Source: an uncultured Christensenellaceae bacterium (GTDB lineage Bacteria > Bacillota > Clostridia > Christensenellales > Borkfalkiaceae). From it: DNA of 64,000 bases. The DNA lies in NCBI GenBank assembly GCA_910588465.1, contig CAJUOP010000005.1, positions 23,644 to 87,643 of the forward strand. The letters run 5' to 3'. Under the pieces are notes generated by a model. That model was not told the DNA's origin. It saw nothing but the letters and a program-made list of their open reading frames with translations, and searched no databases. Positions 49,956-58,148 of this stretch are shown one piece after another. Both the position numbers and the translations under genes were made by a program. Position 1 is the stretch's first letter; each line of letters opens with the position of its first letter.

Positions 49956-49984
49956 ATTATATCCGTTTTTTTCCCGTTCGTCAA
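49956..49984 (-). promoter_or_regulatory. rpmE promoter
   Basis: On the minus strand: TTGACG, 17 bp, TATAAT, about 38 bp before the start codon. No Zur-like palindrome is evident. Confidence 0.8.
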
Positions 49985-50071
49985 CTGATTTTAAAAGACA
50001 ATCGAAAAAACTTCGGTTTTTCCCTTTATTTTTTGCGCAAACCCGAAAAGCGGAAAATCGCGCTCAAACGC

Positions 50072-50100
50072 TTGCAAAAAATCCCTCCTTGCGGTATAAT
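50072..50100 (+). promoter_or_regulatory. Promoter of the MDR oxidoreductase gene
   Basis: TTGCAA, 17 bp, TATAAT, 36 bp upstream of the ATG. Confidence 0.8.
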
Positions 50101-50136
50101 AAATATAAAGAGAATTTTTTCCGGAGAGGAAATCTT

Positions 50137-51129
50137 ATGAACGTTTGGAGGCTTACCGCCGCAAACCGGCTTTCGAAACAGGACGAAAAAGTTCCCGAAT
50201 CGACGGGAAAAATGAAAGTCCGTATCACCAAAGTGCTGGTAAATGCGGAGGATGGCGCGATTTACGGCGGCGACGTAAAAATAAAGTATCCGCTTACCCC
50301 CGGCAAATTCGCCGTGGGCATCATTGCGGAGGATACGCCCAGCCCGCTGTTTTTAAAGGGCGCGCGCGTGTTGCTGCACGCCTTTTTGCCCGCTCCCTAC
50401 ACCGGCACGGAGAAAAAAGACTTTTCCGAGGACGACGTGCTCGTATGCGGGCTTTCCCGCGACGGGTATTTGTGCGATTTCGTGCATCGCGGCGCGGAGG
50501 AAATGACGCCCCTGCCCGACAACGTCACGGACACGGAGGCGCTGCTCGCCCATTACGTTGCGTACGCCAAGGCGGCGGTGGATAAGATCGACCCCGAGGC
50601 GGGCGGCCACGTGGCGGTGATCGGCGGCAACCTTTTGGGCAACCTTATCTGCCAGCTTTTGATCGATCGGCAGGCGGTCCCCGTTCTGATCGACGACAAT
50701 CCCGAACGGCTGGAAACGGCGAAGCGCTGCGGCGTATATTACACCCTCTTTGCCGACGACGACGTGTTAGACAATCTTGCGCAGCTTACGGGCGGACGGC
50801 TTTCGGACGGCGCGCTCGTCGCAAGCAATCTCAAATACGCGGTGAATCCTTTTGCGCTCTGCGCGAAAAACACGCGCGTCGTTTACGCGCAGATGTTCGG
50901 CGCGGACGTTACCGTCAATCTGCGGCTGGCGATGAAAAAACAGCTTACCGTCTGCGGCGTTTCGGACGTGACGGGTTACGTTCAGCCCGCGCTCAGCCTG
51001 CTTGCGGGCAAGGCGGTCAATTTAAGCTGTGCGGAGACGGCGACTACCCCCGTGGAGAACGCCGAAGCCGCGTTCGCCTCGCTCTCTTCGGGCGGCGACT
51101 TTAAAATGACGGTGCTCGACCTTATCTGA
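50137..51129 (+). CDS. Medium-chain dehydrogenase/reductase-like protein
   Basis: The protein has 330 residues. The GroES-like N-terminal half includes RITKVLVNAEDGAIYGGDVK and LTPGKFAVGIIAED. The Rossmann half has HVAVIGGNLLGNLICQLLID followed by VPVLIDDNPERLETAKRCGV, as in Zn-type alcohol/sorbitol dehydrogenases. The canonical catalytic Zn ligands (G-H-E, Cys) and the four structural Cys are not evident, so catalysis may differ or be lost. The start follows GAGAGGAAATCTT; a start 16 codons upstream would lie in the promoter region and is rejected. Substrate unknown. Confidence 0.75.
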   Translation: MNVWRLTAANRLSKQDEKVPESTGKMKVRITKVLVNAEDGAIYGGDVKIKYPLTPGKFAVGIIAEDTPSPLFLKGARVLLHAFLPAPYTGTEKKDFSEDDVLVCGLSRDGYLCDFVHRGAEEMTPLPDNVTDTEALLAHYVAYAKAAVDKIDPEAGGHVAVIGGNLLGNLICQLLIDRQAVPVLIDDNPERLETAKRCGVYYTLFADDDVLDNLAQLTGGRLSDGALVASNLKYAVNPFALCAKNTRVVYAQMFGADVTVNLRLAMKKQLTVCGVSDVTGYVQPALSLLAGKAVNLSCAETATTPVENAEAAFASLSSGGDFKMTVLDLI

Positions 51130-51194
51130 CCGCGCGAAGTTTTTCTCGCTTTTCATAAAATTTCCGTCGTTTACACAATCTGTAACCGACGGCT

Positions 51195-52628
51195 ATGCGG
51201 AAATTCAAGTATTTTTTATGCGGAAGAGCTCTTCCGTTCGCAATTTCGATCCTTCTCGTTTCGGCGGCATACCTTGCGCTATCGCTATGGCTGCCCCGCG
51301 CACTGGCGCCCATTGCGCTCGTCGAACGGTTATTTTCGTTTTCTGCGGGGGTTTTCGTCGTCTGCTCGCACACTTTTAGCGAGAGCAAGACGGCAAAGCT
51401 CCTTTTGCTTGTCCTTTTCCCTTGGACGGGCGCGATCCTGTGTTTTTTACAGCGCGGACGGGGCGAGCTTCCCGCCGCAGCGCTCTGCGCAACGGAGGCG
51501 CTTTCCCTCCCCCGCAAAATCGGGGAAATTTCCCGCAGCTTATGCGGGCACGGCGGCTGCGCCTTTTCCGATGCGGAATACTTCCCCACGGGGCGGGACG
51601 CCTTCGAAAAAATGCTCGCCGATTTAAAGAACGCACGGCGAAGCGTCAGGCTCGAATATTACATCATCGCGCGTGGCGCGTTCTGGAACTCTGTTCTGGC
51701 GGTGCTGGAACAAAAGGCGAAGGCGGGCGTAGACGTTAAGGTGATCTACGACGACTTCGGCTGCTCGCTCACCCTTCCCCGCGACTACCACAAACAGCTT
51801 GCCTCGCGCGGCATAAAAACGCAGATTTACCGACCGCTGCGCTTTCCCTCGACGGCGGCGGGCGCGCGCGACCACCGCAAGCTCACGATTATCGACGATA
51901 GAATCGCCTACACGGGCGGGATCAATCTGGCGGACGAATACATCGGCGAAACCGTCCGATTCGGACACTGGAAGGATACCGCGGTCCGCGTGACGGGCGG
52001 GCTGGCATTAGAATGTTCCGCGCTCTTTTGCGAGCACTGGAACGAGTTGGGCAAGGGCGGGAAAATCACTCCCGATCCCTCCTCCCTTCCGCAGGGGAAC
52101 GCGTTTGGCGCAGCCTTTGCGGACGGGGCGTACGGCGCGAGAACGGGTGCGGCGGTGCACGCCGCGCTCATTTACGGCGCGGCGCGGTCGCTCTATCTGT
52201 GCACCCCCTATCTTGCGCCCGACGCAACGCTGATTTCCGCTTTGAAAGCCGCGGCGTACGCGGGGTTGGACGTAAGAGTGATGATCCCGCATATCCCCGA
52301 CAAAAAGGCGGTGTTCGCGCTCACGCGGTTTTACGCGCGCAGGCTCGCCGCGGCGGGCGTGCGCGTGCGCGAATACACGGCGGGCTTTCTGCACGCGAAG
52401 AGCGCGGTCGCGGACGGGGAGCACTGCGTTGTATCTTCTTACAATTTCGACTTCCGCAGTATGTATCTGCAAGCAGAGTGCGGCGTTTACGTGCAGTCCG
52501 CTGCCCTTGCGGAAGCGATGGAGCGGGACTTTTTATCCGTGTGGGAAACAGGCACGGAGCTTACGAAGGCAAGACCTTCGGAACGATTCACGGGAGGGCT
52601 TATGCGGCTGATCGCGCCGCTGGTATAA
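51195..52628 (+). CDS. cls: Cardiolipin synthase (phospholipase D family)
   Basis: A membrane enzyme that condenses two phosphatidylglycerols into cardiolipin. The protein has 477 residues. Two or three N-terminal TM helices (LPFAISILLVSAAYLALSLW; LLLLVLFPWTGAILCFL) are followed by a spacer. The two HKD motifs are DHRKLTIIDDR (near 222) and HAKSAVADGEHCVVSSYNFD (near 400). RLEYYIIARGAFW and YTGGINLADEYIG are typical. No clear SD is seen. It is followed after one base by a HAD gene, so they are cotranscribed. Confidence 0.92.
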   Translation: MRKFKYFLCGRALPFAISILLVSAAYLALSLWLPRALAPIALVERLFSFSAGVFVVCSHTFSESKTAKLLLLVLFPWTGAILCFLQRGRGELPAAALCATEALSLPRKIGEISRSLCGHGGCAFSDAEYFPTGRDAFEKMLADLKNARRSVRLEYYIIARGAFWNSVLAVLEQKAKAGVDVKVIYDDFGCSLTLPRDYHKQLASRGIKTQIYRPLRFPSTAAGARDHRKLTIIDDRIAYTGGINLADEYIGETVRFGHWKDTAVRVTGGLALECSALFCEHWNELGKGGKITPDPSSLPQGNAFGAAFADGAYGARTGAAVHAALIYGAARSLYLCTPYLAPDATLISALKAAAYAGLDVRVMIPHIPDKKAVFALTRFYARRLAAAGVRVREYTAGFLHAKSAVADGEHCVVSSYNFDFRSMYLQAECGVYVQSAALAEAMERDFLSVWETGTELTKARPSERFTGGLMRLIAPLV

Positions 52629-52629
52629 C

Positions 52630-53436
52630 ATGATAAAACTGATCGCAACCGATTTGGACGGCACGCTGTTAGACGGCGAACGCAAGCTCCCCGCGGAAAT
52701 TTTTCCGCTGATCGAACGGCTTTATTCGGCGGGAATCCTCTTCGCCCCCGCGAGCGGAAGGCAATACGCCAGCTTGCAAGAGCTTTTCCGCCCCGTGGAG
52801 GATAAGGTGGTGTTCGTCTGCGAAAACGGCGCGCTGGTAAAATACCGAGGAGAAACTCTGTTCTCCCGTCCGATCCCGCCCGAGCATTTGAAAACCGCGC
52901 TACATACCGTACGCAATATCGAACGGCTTTATCCCATGTTCTGCTGCGGAGACTGCGCGTATATCGAGAACGCCGAGCAGCCCTTTTACGACTACGCGAA
53001 CTTCTCCTATCCCGCGTGCAAAAAGGTGGATTCGCTCGACGCGCTCACGCAGAAAAAGGACGTATACAAAATCGCCGTGTACGACGGACTGGGCGCGGCG
53101 GAAAACTGCATGAAGCTGCTCCCCTCCCGCCTGCCCGAGCTGCGCGTTATGATTTCGGGCAAAGACTGGTGCGACGTGTCCGAACGAAATTCGAACAAGG
53201 GCGAAGCGATAAAGTTTCTGCAAAAGACCTTTTCCGTCACGCGGGAGGAATGCGCGGCGTTCGGCGACCATATGAACGATTACGAAATGCTGCTTACCTG
53301 CGCCCGCGCCTTTGTGCCCGAAAACGGATTCGGCGCGCTGAAAGAAAAATTCAAAAGCACTGTGCCCGCCAACACCGAGGGCGGAGTGCTGAAAAAAATA
53401 AAAGAAATTTTAAACGAAAACGGAGATATTTCATGA
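52630..53436 (+). CDS. Cof-type HAD-IIB phosphatase
   Basis: The protein has 268 residues. HAD motif I is LIATDLDGTLLDG, motif II is in APASGRQYASLQ, motif III in NSNKGEAIKFLQ, and motif IV is FGDHMNDYEML. The Cof subfamily dephosphorylates sugar phosphates, nucleotides or PLP; the specific substrate is not evident. The start lies one base after the cls stop, and the stop overlaps the next start by ATGA. Confidence 0.9.
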   Translation: MIKLIATDLDGTLLDGERKLPAEIFPLIERLYSAGILFAPASGRQYASLQELFRPVEDKVVFVCENGALVKYRGETLFSRPIPPEHLKTALHTVRNIERLYPMFCCGDCAYIENAEQPFYDYANFSYPACKKVDSLDALTQKKDVYKIAVYDGLGAAENCMKLLPSRLPELRVMISGKDWCDVSERNSNKGEAIKFLQKTFSVTREECAAFGDHMNDYEMLLTCARAFVPENGFGALKEKFKSTVPANTEGGVLKKIKEILNENGDIS

Positions 53437-53966
53437 AGCTGATGATCGCGTCCGATATTCACGGATCGGCATATTACTGCCGCCTGCTGCTGCAACGCTT
53501 CGGCGAGGAAGGGGCGGACAAGCTGCTGTTGCTCGGAGACTTGCTGTACCACGGCGCGCGCAATCCGCTGCCCAAGGAATATTCCACCCTCGAAGTCGCC
53601 GCCATGCTCAACGGAATTAAAGAAAGTATCCTCTGCGTAAAGGGCAACTGCGACAGCGAAGTGGATTCCATGGTGCTCGAATTCCCCGTGACCGCGGACT
53701 TCGCCTTGCTCGATTTAAACGGGCGCACGGCGGTCGCTGCGCACGGACATAAGCAATACGCTCTTTTAAAACGGGGCGACATCTTATTGAACGGGCACTT
53801 CCACGTGCCCGCCTTCGAGGAGCGCGAAAATTACACGTACGTAAACTGCGGTTCGGTATCCATCCCCAAGGAAAACTCTCCGCACTCCTATCTGATCTAT
53901 CGCGACGGCGAACTCGTCTGGAAGGACGCGGAAACGGGGATCCCCTATAAAACGGCAAAAATATAA
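53433..53966 (+). CDS. YfcE/MJ0936-type phosphodiesterase
   Basis: The protein has 177 residues. It starts MKLMIASDIHGSAYYCRLLL. Metal-binding calcineurin-like motifs: DIHG, LLGDLLYHG, VKGNCDSEVD, AHGHKQ and LNGHFHVP. It is a small single-domain, metal-dependent phosphodiesterase. The ATG overlaps the HAD stop (ATGA) and has CGGAGATATTTC in front. A longer frame starting within the HAD gene is rejected. Confidence 0.92.
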   Translation: MKLMIASDIHGSAYYCRLLLQRFGEEGADKLLLLGDLLYHGARNPLPKEYSTLEVAAMLNGIKESILCVKGNCDSEVDSMVLEFPVTADFALLDLNGRTAVAAHGHKQYALLKRGDILLNGHFHVPAFEERENYTYVNCGSVSIPKENSPHSYLIYRDGELVWKDAETGIPYKTAKI

Positions 53967-53993
53967 ATTTTTGGAAAATTTTCTGTTACACTA

Positions 53994-54022
53994 TTGACAA
54001 TTATAGGATTATTGTGTAAAAT
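53994..54022 (+). promoter_or_regulatory. Promoter of the small membrane protein gene
   Basis: Perfect TTGACA, 17 bp, TAAAAT, 33 bp before the ATG. It is one of the strongest promoters in the window. Confidence 0.85.
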
Positions 54023-54055
54023 AATAATATAAAAAATACAAGGAGACGGAAACCA

Positions 54056-54277
54056 ATGGCAAAGAAAGGCGATTACTTCGGTCTGCCCTATATCGTAAGC
54101 GTTATTTTAGCGATCATTCCTTTTACGGCATGGATTCTCGGCGCGCTCACGAGATTTACGGAGGGCAAAATCGTTGCAGGCATTATCCGCCTGATCGGTT
54201 TGGGATTCATTCTGTGGATCATCGACCTGATCCTCATGCTTGTTAGCAAGCACATTCTTCGTCTGTTGAACATTTAA
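54056..54277 (+). CDS. Small two-TM membrane protein
   Basis: The protein has 73 residues. TM1 is at about 10-32 (LPYIVSVILAIIPFTAWILG) and TM2 at 38-65 (IVAGIIRLIGLGFILWIIDL). It is a hairpin protein with Lys-rich ends. The SD AAGGAGACGG and strong promoter suggest abundant expression. No family was recognised. Confidence 0.7.
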   Translation: MAKKGDYFGLPYIVSVILAIIPFTAWILGALTRFTEGKIVAGIIRLIGLGFILWIIDLILMLVSKHILRLLNI

Positions 54278-54384
54278 CGGAAAAAGAAACGCAAAAAACC
54301 GCCGAAACGGTGTATTTCATAGGGAATTTGGAAAAACACTAAATTTTATATGAATACACCGTATAAGGCAAGTTAGAGTTAATC
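54278..54384. other. Short intergenic inverted repeat
   Basis: CGGTGTATTTCATA and TATGAATACACCG face each other with a loop of about 28 nt. There is no gene. It lies near the point where base composition shifts to AT-richer sequence. Confidence 0.4.
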
Positions 54385-54422
54385 AAAAAATCCCATACGC
54401 AATTGCGTGTGGGATTTTTTAT
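54385..54422. terminator. Bidirectional terminator
   Basis: A 16-bp stem AAAAAATCCCATACGC with its near-complement (one G:U) and an AATT loop. It serves the small membrane protein and the convergent GLUG gene. Confidence 0.9.
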
Positions 54423-54467
54423 ATATTCTCAAATCACAAATAAGTGGCTTTTTGCTATGAACTTTAT

Positions 54468-57400
54468 TTATACTTTTTTAGCCTTTTTATTTTTAACTTT
54501 CTTTTTTATAAGATAAACCGTTAAAACGGTTAAGCCGGAAACAGCAACTGTTCCGCCTATTCCGATTAAAAGCCAAGCCCAAAACGGAAGGGCGTGGGAT
54601 TGTTCGATTACCGTAAAATAGTTTTCGCTTGTAAAATCAAAGCTAACGTACTTACCTGAAACGGAATAGTCAATTAGCTGTCCTTCGGCGTCCGAAACGT
54701 TGAAATTTTCGGCATTATCCCCGACAAAATATTTCAAAGTAATATTCTGTACGGTTATCTCTTCACCGTCAAGCGTGAATTTTACGGTATAGTATTCTCC
54801 GATTTTAACAAGTTCTATTTCCGTTCCCTTGACGAACTCGCTTTCGGCAAATATACGGTTTTCGGAATCAGACAAAGAAGTTACGATTTCACGGTATTCC
54901 GCATACACCGTAAGATTATTGTTTACGTTTTCCACCGTCGGGAAACAAACGAAATATCTTGCCTCGCTGCCTTCGTAAACGTACTTACCGTTACCGTTCA
55001 ATTGCGCAAATATCAAAGCGGGAATTTGGGCGTTTTCACCTTTTGCTACCCTGACAACCGATACAATATCGAAATTGTCTTTTTGTAACAGTCCGTCATC
55101 GTACAAGTCGCCGTTGTCTTTATTCCATTCCATAAAAGTAACAGTATAAGTTACTTCGGAAGCGTTATGCGAAATCGTAGCAAATAATTCCGCGTTTTTA
55201 TCAAACAGCTTATTAAACAAGTCTTCGTCACCGAATTCCGAACTTTCCTCCGCTTGCCCGAAATTTCTTAATATGGGATAAGAAGGCACGTCTTTTCCGC
55301 CTTGCCAATATTCACGGCTAAACTCTTCGCAAAGAACGGGTGAAAGCGTTCCGACAGAAGAAAGCGCGTCGCTTGAAATGGATACCGCCGCATTGTCAAA
55401 CAAAGCCGCATAATCGGTTCCGCATATTCCGCCGAGCGTTCCGATATAGTAATTGCCCGTAATATCCGTGAACTCGTTTGTTGCAACGTTATAATTGGAA
55501 GCATACCCTGCAATTCCGCCAATATACTCGGCGTCGGTGGACGGCAACAGTACAACGTTCGTATAGCAGCCGATAACCGCAGACGAAGCATATCCCGCAA
55601 TACCGCCGATATAATCCGCTCCTTTGAGCGTTGCCGAACTCATAGAATAGGAGACGTCTCCGCCGTAACCTACGATACCTCCGACGTACTTTCCGCCGTT
55701 CATACCTTTTGCCTGTATCGTTCCCGACGACAGACAGCTTTGAATGCGGCTACCTACGGCATTCCCTGCAATTCCACCGACGTACGAGCCTGCATCAGCT
55801 TCGAGATTGCCGACGGATGCGCAGTTATAAATTTTGAGAACGCGGGAAGAAACAGCCGTGCTACTCAATGCAGATACATTACCGACAACGCCGCCGACGT
55901 AAGAATTTGCGCAAACGTCGCCGTAATTTGTATTGTAATTCAAGATATTATAATTGCCCAACGTGTCTTGTGTATTATTGCCTGTGCCGCCGATAATTCC
56001 GTTTGACGAGCTTTCGCTTTGACGCAAGCCGTAGAAGCCGACGATACCGCCCGCATATTTATCTGCGGAAACGTTGCCGCGATTGATTGAAAAATAAACT
56101 TCCCCCACGCAAAGGCCTGCGATACCGCCGACGTATTGGCTGGAATTGCCGCCTTCGATTTTCCCCGTGTTCACACAGTCGTAAATCTTTCCGAAGCTGT
56201 AACCGGCAACGCCCCCGACTTCGGAAACGATTGAAGAGGAATACGTCTTGTTTCCGTTGACGGTACCTGAATTTTCACAGGAAGAAATATTGCCCGTATT
56301 GCGCCCGCAAACGCCGCCGACAAAAGTTTCACCCGTAACGGAAGCAAGGCTTTTGCAGTTTTCTATTGTTGCTTTATTTACGGTATCACTTGAATTGCCT
56401 GTTTCGGTGTCGCTTCTGCCGTTTACGGCAACCACTCCGCCGACGTTATTTTTACCCGTTATTTTACCCGATACGCTGACGCCGTAAACTTTCCCGTAGT
56501 TCGTGCCTACAATTCCCGCAATTTCCGTATTCTTGCCGCCCAACGTGATATTTTGGGCGGTAAGCCTTTCAACGGTTGCAGTATGCGTTAAAGTCTTAAA
56601 CACGCAAGCCGAACTATCGACATCGGTATAAACCACGTTTTTAAGTTTGTGATAGCCGCCGTAGAACGTTCCCGAAAACGTGCCTACGGGTACAAAATCT
56701 TTTCCGGAAAAATCAATATCGGAAGTTAAGTACACTTTCAGGTTTACGGAATAATCTGCCGACTTAGAACAGTTTTTGGCAAACGCAATAAACTCGTCGG
56801 CAGAGCCTATCAATAATTCGGTAGAGTCCTTGTTTTCGTCTTGGAGTACATAGCGGAAATTTCTTCCCCTGCCGTAGTTGTGCTCGTCCGAACATATAAT
56901 TTTGTAAGTGCCCGCAATACTTATTTCAATATAGTCGCCGCCGTCCTTGAACTTCGTCTTGCCGTCGGTTATATAAAATTCAACCGAGCCGCCCTTCAAG
57001 TCGCTTTCATTTACCGTTAGATAGGCTATATATTGGGGGTAATCCTCATTGTAATCTTCGTCGTCGTTCTCGATTTCGGTAAATTTATAGCTGCCGGACA
57101 AATCGATATTACCGTTTTTATCGAAACAGTAACCGTTGAATTCACCTGCAAGATACCAATCTCCGAAATTCTTTTTCTCAAATACGAAAGCGGAATGATA
57201 GTTTTCGCCGACGTCCGTCAGGGAAAGGCAATACCAACCCGTATCGCTTACGGTAATTTTAGATATTTCGGTGTCCTCGTTATTGTCGTCGTCTATTAAT
57301 CTGAACGAGCCGTCTACGTTAAGTTCATAAATTCTGTATTTAATCCCATAATCACGTTCGGGTGCAAAAACTTCTGCCGAACGGTATTCAGCCGTCGCCA

Positions 57401-58148
57401 CGTTGTTCTCATAACGCGTAAGCAAGAAAGCAGACTTGCCGTTGATTTGCGTATCACCTTCTTGAGCCGTTACGTTCTCGAATACGGCGTAATACTGTGG
57501 AGCATCTTCGATATATACCGAATACTTATAATCGTCGCCACTTCCGTAATTACCGTTTTCGTCAAACAGATATTTGTTCCCGTTTACTGTCTTTTCGGGT
57601 GTAAACAGAATCCTGTAAAAGCCGCTTTCGGTAACTGTATGGGTTTCACCGTTAAAAGATACGGTTGTATTCGCAGAAAGCTCTACAGAAGATATGTAAT
57701 ACAAATCGTAAGCCGTGTGATAGGGGTTATACGATAACTGCAATGGCGTGCCGTCAACACTTACGGAATACGTGTCTGGTTCGTAAAAACGGTAAGAAAT
57801 ATGACTGCCGTTTTCGTAAGTTGTAGTTGGTGAAAACAAGACGTTATAATCGAGAATTTGTGTTTCTTCAACCTTCAAAGGGGCGTTATCCCGCGCATAC
57901 CAACGCATACCGGAATTGTCCGTAACATAAAAATCAACGGCAGAAGAAAGTGCTACGTTTTTCAATACGTATTCGTTTTCGGCGTATTCCATTTTATTTG
58001 CGTTGCGCACGGAATAGTTTTGATTTGAAAAGCAAACATAATAATTTTGCTCTTCCGCAGACGCAAGCATTACGGTTGCACCCGATAGGCTCACCGCAAA
58101 TAAGCAAAGTGCCGTTACCAAACTTAATTTTCTGATTTTACTGTACAT
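54468..58148 (-). CDS. Surface protein with GLUG-type repeats and a C-terminal membrane anchor
   Basis: The protein has 1226 residues. A signal peptide (LVTALCLFAVSLSGATVMLA, then SA/EE) is followed by about 400 residues of beta-rich repeats, each describing a similar Y-rich domain (PQYYAVFENV; PQYIAYLTVNE). Residues about 440-880 contain GLUG-like repeats: VGGVVAVNG, VGGVCGRNTGNISSCENSGT, VGGVAGYSFGKIYDCVNTGK, YVGGIAGLCVGEVYFSINRG and more. The end has a TM helix (FWAWLLIGIGGTVAVSGLTV) and a basic tail, so it is an outward-facing anchored protein, not LPXTG. It overlaps the exporter gene by 11 bases, so it is in one operon with it. Confidence 0.85.
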   Translation of the reverse strand: MYSKIRKLSLVTALCLFAVSLSGATVMLASAEEQNYYVCFSNQNYSVRNANKMEYAENEYVLKNVALSSAVDFYVTDNSGMRWYARDNAPLKVEETQILDYNVLFSPTTTYENGSHISYRFYEPDTYSVSVDGTPLQLSYNPYHTAYDLYYISSVELSANTTVSFNGETHTVTESGFYRILFTPEKTVNGNKYLFDENGNYGSGDDYKYSVYIEDAPQYYAVFENVTAQEGDTQINGKSAFLLTRYENNVATAEYRSAEVFAPERDYGIKYRIYELNVDGSFRLIDDDNNEDTEISKITVSDTGWYCLSLTDVGENYHSAFVFEKKNFGDWYLAGEFNGYCFDKNGNIDLSGSYKFTEIENDDEDYNEDYPQYIAYLTVNESDLKGGSVEFYITDGKTKFKDGGDYIEISIAGTYKIICSDEHNYGRGRNFRYVLQDENKDSTELLIGSADEFIAFAKNCSKSADYSVNLKVYLTSDIDFSGKDFVPVGTFSGTFYGGYHKLKNVVYTDVDSSACVFKTLTHTATVERLTAQNITLGGKNTEIAGIVGTNYGKVYGVSVSGKITGKNNVGGVVAVNGRSDTETGNSSDTVNKATIENCKSLASVTGETFVGGVCGRNTGNISSCENSGTVNGNKTYSSSIVSEVGGVAGYSFGKIYDCVNTGKIEGGNSSQYVGGIAGLCVGEVYFSINRGNVSADKYAGGIVGFYGLRQSESSSNGIIGGTGNNTQDTLGNYNILNYNTNYGDVCANSYVGGVVGNVSALSSTAVSSRVLKIYNCASVGNLEADAGSYVGGIAGNAVGSRIQSCLSSGTIQAKGMNGGKYVGGIVGYGGDVSYSMSSATLKGADYIGGIAGYASSAVIGCYTNVVLLPSTDAEYIGGIAGYASNYNVATNEFTDITGNYYIGTLGGICGTDYAALFDNAAVSISSDALSSVGTLSPVLCEEFSREYWQGGKDVPSYPILRNFGQAEESSEFGDEDLFNKLFDKNAELFATISHNASEVTYTVTFMEWNKDNGDLYDDGLLQKDNFDIVSVVRVAKGENAQIPALIFAQLNGNGKYVYEGSEARYFVCFPTVENVNNNLTVYAEYREIVTSLSDSENRIFAESEFVKGTEIELVKIGEYYTVKFTLDGEEITVQNITLKYFVGDNAENFNVSDAEGQLIDYSVSGKYVSFDFTSENYFTVIEQSHALPFWAWLLIGIGGTVAVSGLTVLTVYLIKKKVKNKKAKKV